The notes: generated by a model from the letters alone, not told the origin. 64,000 nt of DNA from Bicyclus anynana (GCF_947172395.1 NC_069090.1:8814291-8878290); one strand, 5' to 3'. Counted from the stretch's first letter, positions 31,434 through 43,706 are shown. Program-made: numbers and translations.

Positions 31434-31722
31434 CAGTGGCGTAGCGTGCCTTAGAGGGGCCCTGTATCAAAATTAGTAGGAGGAACCCAATAGACAAGCG
31501 GCAAATCCCGATAAATCTCTTTAGATTTTGTTTTACTCTTCCATAAAGTATTGTTTTTTTTACTTTTGTAATTTCTGCAGTTTTTTTGTATGTTTTTTTT
31601 TCGGGATTAAGTAATATTGTAGATTACTTTTTACAAATTTTTGCTTTTACACGTAAGGGCCCCCTGTAGTCCAGGGGGCCTCGTATCGGTGAAACGGCTG
31701 ATACTTGGTAGCTACGCCCCAG
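31434..31722 (+). mobile_element. hAT-type MITE, family 1
   Basis: Ends CAGTGGCGTAGCGTGCC and GGTAGCTACGCCCCAG; flanks GATCGTGG (31426-31433) and GATCTTAG (31723-31730) form a decayed 8-bp duplication. A GGGGGCC palindrome (GGGCCCCCTGTAGTCCAGGG) lies near the right end. Confidence 0.82.
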
Positions 31723-32490
31723 GATCTTAGAAACTGGATAGTCACACATAATTCAGGAATAGGTATAGGTAGGTATTGGGACATGTTCTTAGTTACTGTA
31801 GAGTTTCAGAAATATTGTTGTAACTTGATTAACAAACCAACTAATAAAAAATAGAAATGTATAGGTAATTATGACTTTAAAATAAATGCAAAAATTTTAA
31901 AACCGCTTTATTTAATTTCTTTTTCATCTGTTTTTCTTATAGAAGATCTAGGTACGTCCTTCGATGTCAATAGATCAAAAATACTAATCAAGAATGGATG
32001 CTCAGGAATAAACACGTAGATAATTGCAAATATATTCCGTTAAAATTATTTAAATGACAGACGAGTTCGCTGTTCGCTTGCCTTAATAAATTCCTATTTT
32101 ATCGATTCTCAACGGTAACTTGTTAATAATTTATAATCGACTGCATTCATGAGACTCTCACTTTCCCCTATCTAATGCTTACGATTATACTTCATCGGTC
32201 AGTAATTAAATGTAAACGTATTGAGACAAAATACCAATATCGCGGATATTTTTACTAATTTAGGATTTCCCTCTTTATAGCCCCAATATTTATAAATCAA
32301 GATTCTATAAGCAAAAAAGATTCTATAAGTAAAAATTATATGATCAATAATTACTACACAAAACAATATCAATAGTTACAACACAATACATTAAAACATC
32401 ATTGCACAGAATCACTAACGCAACTGGCAGCGTGACGGTGTCCACGCTGTCTCGCTGTCGCAGGCTGTCCTTATATTTCTGTCTGTATTT
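31723..32490. other. AT-rich spacer 5' of the minus-strand gene
   Basis: Possible upstream exons of the 534-aa gene may lie from here rightwards, but none can be defined from sequence. Confidence 0.4.
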
Positions 32491-32567
32491 CTTTTTATTA
32501 TTTGTCAAGTTAGCTTTTGACTGCAATCTCACCTGATGTTAAGTGATGATGCATTCTAAGAAGCGGT
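32491..32567 (-). mobile_element. SINE-A tail fragment
   Basis: GTCAAGTTAGCTTTTGACTG and CAATCTCACCTGATGTTAAG, then lost after GATGCATTCTAAG. Confidence 0.75.
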
Positions 32568-32811
32568 CTTACGAAAGAGGCACAAGTTTGTTCTACCCGT
32601 ACCTCTGACGTATTTGTTGTTTTTGTTTTATAATATGGTCATTATTTGATAGATCGTTAATGATTCGTTACACGCCGCACAGATGGTTATAAAATAAATT
32701 TTTATTGAACACATTTGTTCAGTAGTTTAGAGTAAGTTCAGCTTTCACTAGATATATCTTATTTATACCACGGCTATAAGACAACAATTTCATCCGATAG
32801 GAACGAATTTA

Positions 32812-33014
32812 TCTATAGGTACCTACTAATATTATGAAGATGGAAATTTGTGCTATTGTAAGGTAATCTCTGGATCTACTGAAACGATTTTTAAAATTCT
32901 TTTACCTTTTGAAAGCCACGTTATTTGTGAGTGTTATTGTTATAGGCTATATTGTATATCCGTATTCTCACGAGAACGGGAACTACGCGGGTGAAACTGC
33001 GTGGCTTCGACTAG
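32812..33014 (+). mobile_element. Non-autonomous Helitron, full length
   Basis: TCTATAGGTACCTACTAATA start, TCTCTGGATCTACTGAAACG body, CGCGGGTGAAACTGCGTGGC hairpin and CTAG end. It belongs to the GGTAATCTCTGGATC subtype, not the GAACGCGCTAATC subtype. Confidence 0.8.
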
Positions 33015-33187
33015 TAGAATATATTATCAATTCTCAATTGTTAAAATATATACCTACTTCATATGAAATAAATGACTGAAGCTTCAGAATCACCGATACT
33101 TGCTTTTTTTTAATATGACTTTTTTTTTTTAAATGATTTTGTTTTCTTCTTCGGCAACGGGCGGTCGATCTCACATGTTGAGGTTAA

Positions 33188-33618
33188 CCATGTCGTCATC
33201 AACCCATATTCGGCTCACTGCTGAGCTCGAGTCTCCTCTCAGAATGAGAGGGGTTAGGCCAATAGTCCACCACGCTGGCCCAATGCGGATTGGCAGACTT
33301 CACACACGCAGAGAATTAAGATAACTCTCTGGTATGCAGGTTTCCACACGATGTTTTCCTTCACCGATTGAGACACGTGATATTTAATTTCTTAAAATGC
33401 ATACAACTGAAAACTTAGAGGTGCATGCCCCGGACCGGATTCGAACCCACACCCTCCGGAATCAGAGGCAGAGGTCATATCCCAGTGGATATGACCTCTG
33501 CCTCTGATATTCCAGTGGATATGACCTCTGCCTATGACTTCTGCCAATCCGCATTGGGCCAGCGTGGTGGACTATTGGCTTAACCCCTCTCATTCTGAGA
33601 GGAGACTCGAGCTCATGG
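33188..33618. mobile_element. Two SINE-B copies in head-to-head inverted arrangement
   Basis: A full minus-oriented copy (33188-33490) meets a plus-oriented copy lacking its middle (33490-33618) through a short palindromic join, CCAGTGGATATGACCTCTGC, that is repeated. The plus copy jumps from the head straight to GACTTCTGCCAATCCGCATT. Confidence 0.85.
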
Positions 33619-33629
33619 TTAATCCAACA

Positions 33630-33689
33630 TGGTTAATCCGAAAGAGCCGTGATAGCCCAGTGGCTGTCACGGCTCTTTCGGATTAACCA
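33630..33689. repeat. Perfect 23-bp-arm hairpin made from a SINE-B head
   Basis: TGGTTAATCCGAAAGAGCCG then TGA pairs exactly with TCACGGCTCTTTCGGATTAA then CCA, over a loop of about 14 bp containing GCCCAGTGG. GAGCCGTGATAGCCCAGTGG is the SINE-B 5' end. Confidence 0.88.
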
Positions 33690-33934
33690 GGTACGCAGGA
33701 GATATTATAGTGCACAAGTGTGTGTGCAAGCACAGGTGTACTCTCTATTCCCTCACTCTCATAGTCCGATGGGACGTCAGACCGACACGACCGGTGAGAG
33801 GTTAGACGCAGAATCGGCTTTACTGTACGTGTAATAAGGTGCCAATACCTTCAACCTGCCATCTTCAGGCTGCTATTAATTTTATTCTGCTAAGAAAAAT
33901 ATCAATAACGTAGTTATAACATGAGCATGCACTA

Positions 33935-33992
33935 CAGGGCCACATTCCCACAGGAACGGGAACTACACAGGTGTCGCCGTAGGGCGTCTGTT
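33935..33992 (+). mobile_element. Helitron 3' remnant
   Basis: ATTCCCACAGGAACGGGAAC, TACACAGGTGTCGCCGTAGG, then GCGTCTGTTAAT: a mutated Helitron end without CTAG. Confidence 0.5.
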
Positions 33993-34348
33993 AATAATAA
34001 AAAAAATAAGTAGTGAAATCACCAAAAAGCGAGATAATACGAAGGCTTGTCGGAAAGAAATGATAAAGAAAATAAATTGTTCTCTAGTAATAATAAATAA
34101 AAATGATGTTCCACCCGTAAGTAGAAAGCATAAACAGTTCTATACACTAAGATGAACAATAGGTTGTCAAGCGTGTGAATTTAAGAGAAAGAACAAACTT
34201 CCCAGCGTCATATTATTAATTATTATCAATCACTTTTTAAAGTATGTGGTTCAAGTAACCAGATGCAGCGGTTTTAATAATTTTAAAAACAATTAAAGTA
34301 GAACAAATTGTAATAGATAAATATTCATAAAACTAGTTTGCAACTTCA

Positions 34349-34681
34349 TCATCATCATATCAGCCAATATGATAAACGTCCACTGCAAGACACAGGCCTT
34401 TTGTAGGGTCTTCCAAACATCACGATCCTGAGCTGCCTGCATCCAGCAAATCCCTGCCAGTCGCTTGAAGTCGTCAGGCCACCTGGTGAGGGTTCGACCA
34501 ACACTGCGTTTCTTAGTGCGAGGTCGCCATACCATCCGTCGTTCATCTGCTCTTTGAACTATGTGCCCCGCCCATTGCCACTTCAGCTTAGCGACACGTT
34601 GAGCTATGTCATTTCTGATTCGATCACGCAGAGGTACTCCGAGAATAGCTCGTTCCATCACCCGCTGTGTGACTGTGTAGC
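34349..34681 (-). pseudogene. LINE (RTE-like) reverse-transcriptase C-terminal remnant
   Basis: The minus-strand translation reads VTQRVMERAILGVPLRDRIR, then IAQRVAKLKWQWAGHIVQR, WRPRTKKRSVGRTLTRWPDD and WMQAAQDRDVWKTLQKA, ending near LQWTF. This is the typical C-terminal end of lepidopteran endonuclease/reverse-transcriptase polyproteins of the RTE type. The RT catalytic core is absent. An in-frame deletion joins RIRN directly to DIAQRV, where intact family members usually have about ten residues between. The tail runs into (ATC)n, typical of these elements. It is dead: 5'-truncated, with no capacity for retrotransposition. Confidence 0.8.
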
Positions 34682-35539
34682 CTTCTTATGGGACCCATAG
34701 TTAGCGACCAGGTCAGACAACACGCACTGTTCGAAGACTTTTGTCTTCAGGCACTGAGGAATTTCAGACGAAAAGACAATTTATTTTAATTTTATATTAG
34801 AAGCAACAGAAGCCCGCAACAAAAGCCAAATTCAGTTTTTCATTAATCGAGCAGGAACCTTGGATTTTTTCAGGATAAAAAGTAGCCATTGTGTTTTAGT
34901 ATCGTGGAAATAACTATAAGCGATTAAGAAAACATAGTTGTTCTGAAATCGGATACTTAAATTTTATTTAAATGTATTGATTAGAACATTTTGAATAGAT
35001 CAATCCGATTATTATCACTATTTTAGACCGGCAGCTTAACCAACCTTGATTTGAAAATAATACGTATCTATCCAACCAGCAACATTACCTAAATAACTAT
35101 TAACAACTCTACTAAGTAGGGGTAAGTATATTTTAAAGACACAAATATACCAACGCTTAATGCTGCAACCTTTTATTATAAGCTATTACATACCAGGAAC
35201 TTACAATATGATGAATTAATACGAATACAAATCCCTTTTTGAAATATTTATTGAAGTACAAATCAATCAATACACGATTCGATTTCCGCTGTCCGTTTAT
35301 TATATAGACCAATCCGGACGTAATTGTTCAACTAGTAAAAACGATCAACTAAGTATCTAGTCCATTTCCGAATGCGTAAACTAGGTGAGGTGAATGTAGG
35401 GTCGCCATGTATCCCTTGAATTAGGAGACTATATTATGATTATTTTATAGTAATAGATGATGGAAAAGCAGTTGAACTGATGTTGAGTGAATAACGTATG
35501 TATGAGAAACAAGGCGTACATTTACTGCTGCAATCAAAT
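34682..35539. other. No recognised feature
   Basis: AT-rich DNA with short chance frames only. Confidence 0.45.
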
Positions 35540-35585
35540 CTGCTGCCTTGCGCCCATCAACTTTTTGTTGATGGGCGCAAAGCAG
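35540..35585. repeat. Near-perfect hairpin
   Basis: CTGCCTTGCGCCCATCAA and TTGATGGGCGCAAAGCAG face each other over a loop of only a few bases. Confidence 0.85.
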
Positions 35586-35959
35586 ATAGCACGTTAAGCT
35601 GTAAGCTGTAGGCTGATCAATGATAATTTTATACTATAGATACGTCCATACAAAGTCACTGCAAAAAAGGATCCGAATACAGTGACTCCACTGCGCGCAC
35701 ATATACTTACAATTACACATATAATTACAATTTTATCTTTAATTCCATTATGTAATTATCTATATATAGTTTTTAAACTTCCTGAACACACCACTCGACA
35801 TTGTAGACGATCTTTAAGTATTATCTATTTAAATAACGTTCGTTGTTTAATAAGCGACTAAATGAAATTAAGTCAATTTTCCACATTTGTCCGCCTCGGT
35901 TTTGATGTGCCCCATCTCTAGTATAAAATATCATTGGTCCTGGTAATTATCATAATGCT

Positions 35960-36092
35960 AGTCACACACCATCGATCGTTCGATCGAGTGTTGGTCGCGA
36001 ACTGCATGATGTCATACACATCGCGACCAACACACGATCAGTTTTTTCGGATGTTCTGCCGTTAGCGCTGCAGGCTCGTGAGCTTATTGGAT
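35960..36092. repeat. Inverted repeat related to 12395 and to the 37079 MITE
   Basis: CGATCGAGTGTTGGTCGCGA and TCGCGACCAACACACGATCA are arms around GCATGATGTCATACACA. TTAGCGCTGCAGGCTCGTGA follows, resembling the 12395 copy. Confidence 0.7.
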
Positions 36093-36094
36093 GG

Positions 36095-36265
36095 TGAGTG
36101 GCTAACATTAACATCTAATAGTGATCGTAAAAGAGTTAAACACCATCCCAAGCTCGCAGACTCACAATGGTTCGGTGGGCTGAGTTTAAGCTCCATATCT
36201 CCTCTTCTATATTGTGGCAGGCTTGGCCATCTAGTGGGCTGTTGCAACAGGCTAATAATAATATG
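36095..36265 (+). mobile_element. SINE-C tail
   Basis: TAGTGATCGTAAAAGAGTTA, CACCATCCCAAGCTCGCAGA and GGTGGGCTGAGTTTAAGCTC parallel 6240-6320 in order and spacing. The tRNA head is missing. Confidence 0.6.
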
Positions 36266-36276
36266 AACTATTTAAA

Positions 36277-36473
36277 TCTATACTTCCATACTAATATACA
36301 AAGCTAAAGAGTTTGTTTGTTTGATTGATTGAACGCGCTAATCACGGGAACTACAGATCCAATTTGAAAGATTCTTTCAGTGTTAGATAGCCCATTTATC
36401 GAGGAGGATATATTATCCCCGTACTCCTACGGGAACGAGAACCACGCGGGTGAAACCGCGTGGCGTCAGCTAG
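36277..36473 (+). mobile_element. Non-autonomous Helitron, full length
   Basis: TCTATACTTCCATACTAATA start, TTGAACGCGCTAATCACGGG, ACGCGGGTGAAACCGCGTGG hairpin, GTCAGCTAG end, inserted between A and T. Confidence 0.88.
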
Positions 36474-37078
36474 TAATAAATAAAAAAGTTACATTATTGA
36501 ATTAAACATGTTTGATAAAACAGAAACTAGAAAATCCGAGAAATTGAAATCTTATGGTAACTTGCTAAGTATAAAAATATTATGACTGAGTCATACTAGG
36601 CTTGAGTTAAAACTATCGTTAGTTAGTATACTTTTTATTGATTGTATATGTGGTAACAACTTTCACTTGAGTCTAGCATGAATCTTCAGTATGTAATACC
36701 ATCACACTGTTATATAATTAAACTATTATCGTCATCTTAGCGTGACAGAAAGTATGAAAATACTCGAATAGTATGTTCCATACGACTAAATACTAATGTA
36801 TTTAGCTGTATTTAGTCGTACAGTCTAAATACTTAGTCCTATAGTATTTACTATTTTTTTATATAAAAGCTTTATAAATTATCTTTCTTTTTACTTTTTT
36901 TTATCTGTAAAATGATTTGCCGCAAGCTTTACTATCAGGATCCGATTAACGCAAAGTATTGTTACAATCATTAATTTTAAAGCTATTCCAAGGATAAAGA
37001 AATGTTTTTAAGCTTTGAAGACTAAACTCAGTGGTGTATTTGACAGTTATAGATTATGTAGGCTGCAGCCTAGAGTCA

Positions 37079-37230
37079 GCCATTGACGGTCAATTATTCT
37101 CACGTTTCTGCAGCGCAAACCGCAGCGAAGACGTTTAATAAGTCGAGCCGTCATGCAGGCAGCGACCAATACACGATCAATTATAGTCATGGGTGCTGCA
37201 GAAACGTGAGAATAATTGATCGTCAATGGC
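37079..37230. mobile_element. Palindromic MITE, 152 bp
   Basis: GCCATTGACGGTCAATTATT and AATAATTGATCGTCAATGGC are the ends. The arms continue through CTCACGTTTCTGCAGC and its complement to about 36 bp. A one-arm relative is at 8281-8361. Confidence 0.85.
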
Positions 37231-37390
37231 GTGCGTAGGGCGCCGGCAGATTTCAGAGGGCGGCATATTTGGCCCAAATAGTTTTTATTCTTGAAAACTT
37301 CAATATTTTACTCCTACTGTAAGTACTAAAAATATTAAAACTAGCAATGTAAACGATAGATAAAATGTAATAAAAATGTTTGCGAACAAT

Positions 37391-37665
37391 TTTCGTCTCC
37401 TCTCAGAATGAGAGGGGTTAGGCCAATAGTCCACCACGCTGGCCCAATGCGGATTGGCAGACTTCACACACGCAGAGAATTAAGGTAATTCTCTTTCAAG
37501 TTTCCTCACGATGTTTTCCTTCACCGATTGAGACAGGTGATATTTAATTTCTTAAAATGCACACAACCGAAAAGTTGGAGGTGCATGCCTCGGACCGGAT
37601 TCGAACCCACACCCTCCGGAATCAGAGGCAGAGGTCATATCCACTGGGCTAACACGGCTCTAACT
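37391..37665 (-). mobile_element. SINE-B, near full length
   Basis: CTCCTCTCAGAATGAGAGGG to GGGCTAACACGGCT, with GGATTCGAACCCACACCCTC. Confidence 0.88.
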
Positions 37666-38294
37666 ATAAGTATACATTCATGGATTCGTAAAAACAATTG
37701 TCTCAACAAGTTATCGTCAGTACAATCACTGGTTCTCAAACACATTCAGTCGACACCACAATAGTTTTTCACATAATTATACACTAGTTTATGCTCTCTT
37801 AAATCTTTAAATAGAAAGGGGACATCACGATAATCACATATGTGACATTTCTAAAAGATTCACATTATGTCGTAATATTAGAGAGGTAAATGTTTTTTTT
37901 TTTTGCTGTAGTAGTAAGAATTCGCTTTCAAAGTAATGTTAAAACGAAAAGTTTCAGTTAGTTCTTTGTTTGATATTACACTGAGATATTAAGCAGGTTA
38001 GATCTGGCAGTCTTTGTTTTTATTTCATTGTTTTGTCTATAGCGTCTTTTTCTAAGTCTCATATTTTACAGGTGCATTTTCTACATTGGGAATTAATTAC
38101 CAGACACTCAATACGTTCTTTAGTTATATGAAATCACACTCTATATCAAATCTGTATGTGATTTAAGAGAAATTTTCGTTACTTGGTTATGTGGCTGAGT
38201 GAAAACTTTATGCGCGCTTAGTACAATTTTTCATGACTTTCGTGTTAGTAAGCCACGTGTTAACCAAATTTTGTGAAATTCGTGTAGCATTCAT

Positions 38295-38512
38295 TTCATC
38301 ATCATCATCATTATCAACCCAGATTTGACTCACTGTTGAGCTCGAGTCTCCTCTCAGAATTAGAGGGTTTAGGCCAATAGTCCACCACGCTGGCTCAATG
38401 CGGATTGGCAGACTTCACACACGCAGAGAATTAGGAAAATTCTCAGGTATGCAGGTTTCCTCACAATGTTTTTCCTTAACCGTTTGAAACACGTGATATT
38501 TAATTTATTCAA
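38295..38512 (-). mobile_element. SINE-B, head missing
   Basis: (ATC)n, then GCTCACTGTTGAGCTCGAGT-like tail and body, ending GAAACACGTGATATTTAATT. Confidence 0.85.
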
Positions 38513-38652
38513 TAATTTGAATCTTGATTCTGAAGAAGATTTTTGATGCTTGACATAATTAATTATATTGTTACAATCACTGTCTAGCTGATTATAATTA
38601 AACATTAATTAAAAAAGAAAGATAAGAAACACAGATTAAAATAGATGAACAT

Positions 38653-38706
38653 CTAAAAATCACAAATTATAACAATTCTACTAATTGTTATAATTTGTGA
38701 TTTTTA
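38653..38706. repeat. Perfect AT-rich hairpin, 24-bp arms
   Basis: TAAAAATCACAAATTATAAC then AATT pairs with AATTGTTATAATTTGTGATT then TTTA, over the pentamer CTACT. Confidence 0.88.
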
Positions 38707-39734
38707 CATCGTCGTCGGTACAATGAAATCACGTCCGGTTAATTATTATCAGTTATGAACTTTTAATTAATATCTATCTTCTTGATTATAACAATATTTT
38801 TACTTTTCAATCATGAAAAGAAACGACTACAAAAACTGTATTAACTGACATATTACGAGTAATTTGTAGGTCAATGGCAAAACGAAAGTGGAAGTCGTTT
38901 GCTGTGTACCTACTTGTAGATCACTTCCGAGTTTGCACCTATAAATAAAGGCTACAAACATATACGCCGAATCGCCTTGACGTCTGTCACATATAAGTCC
39001 ATATATGGACACGGTAGGTCCACCTTGAGTGTATTATGTTTTATTTATGAAGTGTGATATGATCTTGATGTGATCTAAGACATATGTCACATAAAAATAT
39101 GTAAGATGACTAACTCAGAATATATACAAAGATTATGGATGATTGACTCTTTCTTACATTTATATTCACTTGCATTCAGTTTTTCATATGCAATTGACGA
39201 TTGGTTTGTCAAAAATATTCCATATTCATCATCATCATCACTACCATCATTAATCTCACGATGTTTTTCCTTCACAGTTTCAATTCCATAATAAATTCAA
39301 CTAAAAAGTCATATTTGTGACATATACAAACAGCAATAAAGATACGTCTTTTATTAATATCATATACTTACTTGTAGCAGCTAATTAACAACTGTCTAAT
39401 TACTAACAAATTTTCGTATACATTATGCAAATGGTAATTGCTAATATAAATTCGATGTTAATTCTGTTATCAATTAAATTTCTTCTAAAGAGTTAATTTA
39501 ATCAACTAATGTACAACTTCATTAATGGACAGCAATTTCTCTCTAATTGATAAAAAATATATTTATCGAAATTTAGAGAAAGGATACTTATGAAGGCAGA
39601 TAAGTTTGCCAGTGTCAACTCTTTGATTTTCGTTTGCCAATAAATAAAAAACTACTTTCTGATAAGTATAACCATAAGTTTTGTAACTTTCTTACTACAT
39701 CAAATGAATAATATATTCATATATTATAGCTTTC
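38707..39734. other. AT-rich spacer
   Basis: Only a scrap of SINE-B body (ATCTCACGATGTTTTTCCTT near 39253) after an (ATC)n run was recognised. Confidence 0.5.
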
Positions 39735-39843
39735 CAACAGTGAAAGAATTTTTCAAATTGGTTCTGTAGTTTCGGAGCCCATTCATTACATACAAACACA
39801 CAAACAAACAATCAAATCTTTCTTCTTTATAATATTAGAATAG
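39735..39843 (-). mobile_element. Helitron 5' part, minus orientation
   Basis: AACAGTGAAAGAATTTTTCA, CACACAAACAAACAATCAAA and CTTTATAATATTAGAATAGA; the hairpin end is absent. Confidence 0.7.
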
Positions 39844-40404
39844 ATTAGTAATTATAATAATATAGGTAGTCTCTTAGATGATGATAATTATAATAATTAT
39901 TAATAAGGACTCTGGTTTTTATAACACCACTTTCATAAAAGTAGACGAACCAAAAATAATCTCACATCGCTTTTTTGTTTGAGACTATCAGAAAACCTCT
40001 AATTCAACGAAACAATCTTGATTTGTATAGAACAGTTTGTTTTAGTCAGCTCTTTAGTTACTTTATAACATACTAATTGGTCTTAGATTGTACAAAGCAA
40101 TGGGCGAATCTTTAATCTTAACTTTCACGACTATCTCTGGGACTTTGGTGTAATATGTGAATATACACACAATACACATTGTGTAACCGCAATCTTGCAT
40201 TTGCCGCTACACAAGACCGTAAACAACTCTATTTACTCTGACTTAAAGCAGACAAGGTTACAGAAGAGAAGTATTTTCTTGAATGTTATACTAGGTACAT
40301 GAATAGTTGAGACAAATCTGGTGGCTAGTAAAAGACATTATGAGCTTACAACCCGGCTAAAGACTTACTCGAATAATCAATTGCAATTTCAGTTTTATAT
40401 TACA

Positions 40405-40598
40405 CTAGCTGACGCCGCGCGGTTTCACCCGCGTGGTTCCCTTTCTCGTAGGAATTCGGGGATAATATATACCCTACAGCCTTCCTCGGTAAATGGGCTA
40501 TCTAACACTAAAAGAATTTTCCAAATCGAACCAATAGTTCCTGAGATTAACGCGTTCAACCAAACAAACAAACTATAGCTTTTGTATTTTAGTATAGA
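40405..40598 (-). mobile_element. Non-autonomous Helitron, full length, minus orientation
   Basis: CTAGCTGACGCCGCGCGGTT start with hairpin, GGGGATAATATATACCCTAC, AGTATAGA end; bordered by A and T. Confidence 0.88.
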
Positions 40599-40825
40599 TA
40601 TACTCGTACTTACTATTTACATCGTATGCGAGTTTCCTCTTGATAAGTAGGTATTCTGATCTTTCGCCGTTCGTGTTTTTCTAATAAGTCTTTCAGTGTA
40701 AGGGAACAGAGAGAGGACCTGTATTTTCACACACATGCACTGTAATATCTCCTGCACAGTTAGCTACGGACTAATCAGAAAAAGTGATTGACCAGTGTAG
40801 TAAAAACACTTTCGTGGGGACATAA

Positions 40826-40995
40826 TACATATTATACCAATATTTAAAAGATGAAGAGGGTTTGGAACGCGCTAATCTCAGGCACTACTGGTCCGATTTG
40901 AAAAATTCTTTCAGTGTTAGATAGCCCATTTATCGAGGAAGGCTATAGGCTATATTATCAACATATTCCGTTCCTACGGGAACGGAATATGTTCA
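40826..40995 (+). mobile_element. Helitron whose 3' end became a palindrome
   Basis: A normal body (GGAACGCGCTAATCTCAGGC, ATAGCCCATTTATCGAGGAA) runs into AACATATTCCGTTCCTACGG followed by GAACGGAATATGTT, a perfect hairpin in place of the usual GC hairpin and CTAG. Confidence 0.75.
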
Positions 40996-42552
40996 TGTTA
41001 GATATCTACTCATAGAATAGAAAGTAGATAACTACTCATGGTCAGCATAACATAAAATATGTTACTAGTGAAAATATCTTCTACCTAGGAAGGTATTTAG
41101 AAGAAACATACGAATATAAAGCTCATTGCAAATATTCGTATGTTTGTATACGCAAAACTAACGAGATATTTGATGTCAAATTAATGCAATCATTTCACCT
41201 TTGCTCTATCCGTAATTAATTTTGTGATATCATGATTTGAAGACAATAAATTGCCATTTATTAATATATATTGATGTGCCGAGAGGAAAACCATACAGAA
41301 TTGTCTTGAAGATCGCATTTGTGTACCTTACCTTTCTATGGTCAGAACATCGATACATACCTAGTTCCTTCAATCTACTAAAGGAGGTGTAGTTGTTTCA
41401 TCGTGCTAGCCAGTGTGTAAGCACTGACATTTTAGCTCATAGCATTGTGTACTGTCACCGCGTACACAAAAAAATTTGAAATAATATCTTATTTTTCTAA
41501 AAAATATTATCTTATACGATTTACAAATACAATAATACAGCGGTAATAGTGCATATTTTATTATTGTGGTTCGATCAATTGAGTTTCTTAATGTAAACCA
41601 CGTGCACGAAAAATGGCGCACGGAGCATGGAGACAACGGAAGCCAATCCTTCTGTTGGTTCGTACTCAATGGCGCCCGAGAGGAACTCCATACACGAGGA
41701 TACTTCGAGTTTTTATTGTTATGTAAAACCGTTATATTATGAATATTTATATAATAAGTGGTTGCCATACATTACGAAGATCAAGGTCAATAGAATGCAA
41801 TATTGGCAATAAAAAACCAATTTATCAAATTGTTAAAAGATAAGGTAATGCACATCCTGGTGGAATCTCATATAAAATGCTTCGAAATATTTGGAAAAAA
41901 AGAAAAGCTCGCGCGGAGATTGAGAAAGGGATGATGAGAGCTTTTTAAATTTTATATAAATTAGAAGTATGCTAGTATAGTAAAGCAATTTTGTAAAAGT
42001 AACAGGATATCTGAAATCATTACTTTCGGAGCTACAAAGATTTAAAGAGTCAGATTTGCGGCACTGCCGAAAAACGCCCCACACAAAATGGTACGAATTA
42101 ATGACGTAGTTGATTGGTTGATCGTTAGATTATAGGCGTTCAAACAAAATTACAAATACGTTTGTTATTGTACGTTTATGTTTATAGTTCAAATATAGGA
42201 AAATGTCACGTTTAATGTAAGGAAGCCAAAACTGTATTAATTTTCATCTACTCGTAATGACGATAAATGATTTTTAATTAGATTTTGAAATTTTATAATT
42301 TTACTTATTTTGCAAACATCTTGTAAACACCTTATTTACCCGAATGTCTCATAAAAAATATATTCAAATCTAGTCATCATCCCCATGTTGAATGGCTCTA
42401 CAGATATTAACATTTGCTCTAGCCATGTTTATATCGATTCTTTTTCTACAACCGCTAAGGCTTCGAAAATTATGAAATGCATGAGAATGACATATTCGAT
42501 AGATAAGTTTACCACGTGACCTATCGAAAACGAAAATCATTCCCATACATTT
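40996..42552. other. No supported gene
   Basis: A slightly GC-richer patch at 41595-41700 (GCACGAAAAATGGCGCACGG...) holds overlapping short frames on both strands without domain or splice support. Confidence 0.4.
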
Positions 42553-42870
42553 TGTTTTTTTATTCTTTACAAGTTAGCCCTTGATTACAATCTCACCTGA
42601 TGGTAAGTGATGATGCAATCTTAGATGGAAGCGGGCTAACTTGTTAGGGGAGAATGAAAATCCACACCCCTATCGGTTTCTACACGACATCGTACCGGAA
42701 CGCTAAATCGCTTAGCGGTACGTCTTTGTCGCTAGCCACTAACTAGCCACGGCTGAAGCCTCCAACCAGCCAGACCTGGACCAATTATGAAAACCTCATT
42801 CGACCCAGCCGGGAATCGAACCCAGGACCTCCGTCTTGTAAATCCACCGCGCATACCAAAAAATGCGTCA
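42553..42870 (-). mobile_element. SINE-A, near full length
   Basis: TTCTTTACAAGTTAGCCCTT start, GGGAATCGAACCCAGGACCT box-B complement and CACCGCGCATACCA. The outermost head is lost into AAAAAATGCGTC. Confidence 0.88.
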
Positions 42871-43191
42871 AAACGCGTTTCCAAGCGTTTCGCGTTTTCC
42901 AAGCGTTACCGATTGTTGTAATCTATATGTAACATTATTAAAGCGGCACGACATTTAATAAGAAAGTAAATCTCAGTTCGTGGATATACAATATAGTTAC
43001 ATATTGATATGGATGGTAAATAGAACGAAAAAATAACCCTCTGATCATGTATTTGTAGTTGATTACGTGTGTGCAAATTTAGGAACTGTTTGCTCACGTT
43101 TTGTTTGTCAATTACTATTATATGTCGCTTACTATGTCACAATTCATACATTCTAGATGATGTCTCTTTGCAATAACATAAATTGTATTTA

Positions 43192-43388
43192 TCTATACTA
43201 ATATTATAAAGCTGAAGAGTTTGTTTGTTTGATTGAACGCGCTAATCTCAGAAACTACTGGTCCGATTTGAAAAAATACTTTCAATGATAGATAGCCCAT
43301 TTATCGAGGAAGGCTATAGGCTATATTTTATCCCTGTATTCCTACGGGAACGGGAACCACGCGGGTAAAACCGCGCGGCGTCACCTAG
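43192..43388 (+). mobile_element. Non-autonomous Helitron, full length
   Basis: TCTATACTAATATTATAAAG start, ACGCGGGTAAAACCGCGCGG hairpin, GTCACCTAG end; flanked by A and C. Confidence 0.88.
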
Positions 43389-43706
43389 CAATAAAATATT
43401 ACCGGGGTACAAACAACTTAGACCGTTATTAATGGTCTAAGACAAACAACTTTCTAACTTCTACTATTTCTGTATTTACACAAAAGACAATTTTTCATAC
43501 ATTGCTGGTCTGATGATGAATGAACCGATACAATTTCCAAATTATTGTTTATAAAATAATAATATCAGTTTTAGGCTGGTTTAACTTCAGTTTGATTAAC
43601 AGTTACATGATTAAGATAAATCAATTTAAAATGCACGATTTCAATAGGATCTTAAGTTAAAATTTAAAAACTTCCATTTCAAAACACTTCCATTTTTTAC
43701 ACTAAT

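Noticed and set aside
34349..34681. Functional cellular gene
   Set aside because: The residues match the C-terminal end of LINE endonuclease/reverse transcriptases, 5' truncated, with a repeat-type (ATC)n tail.
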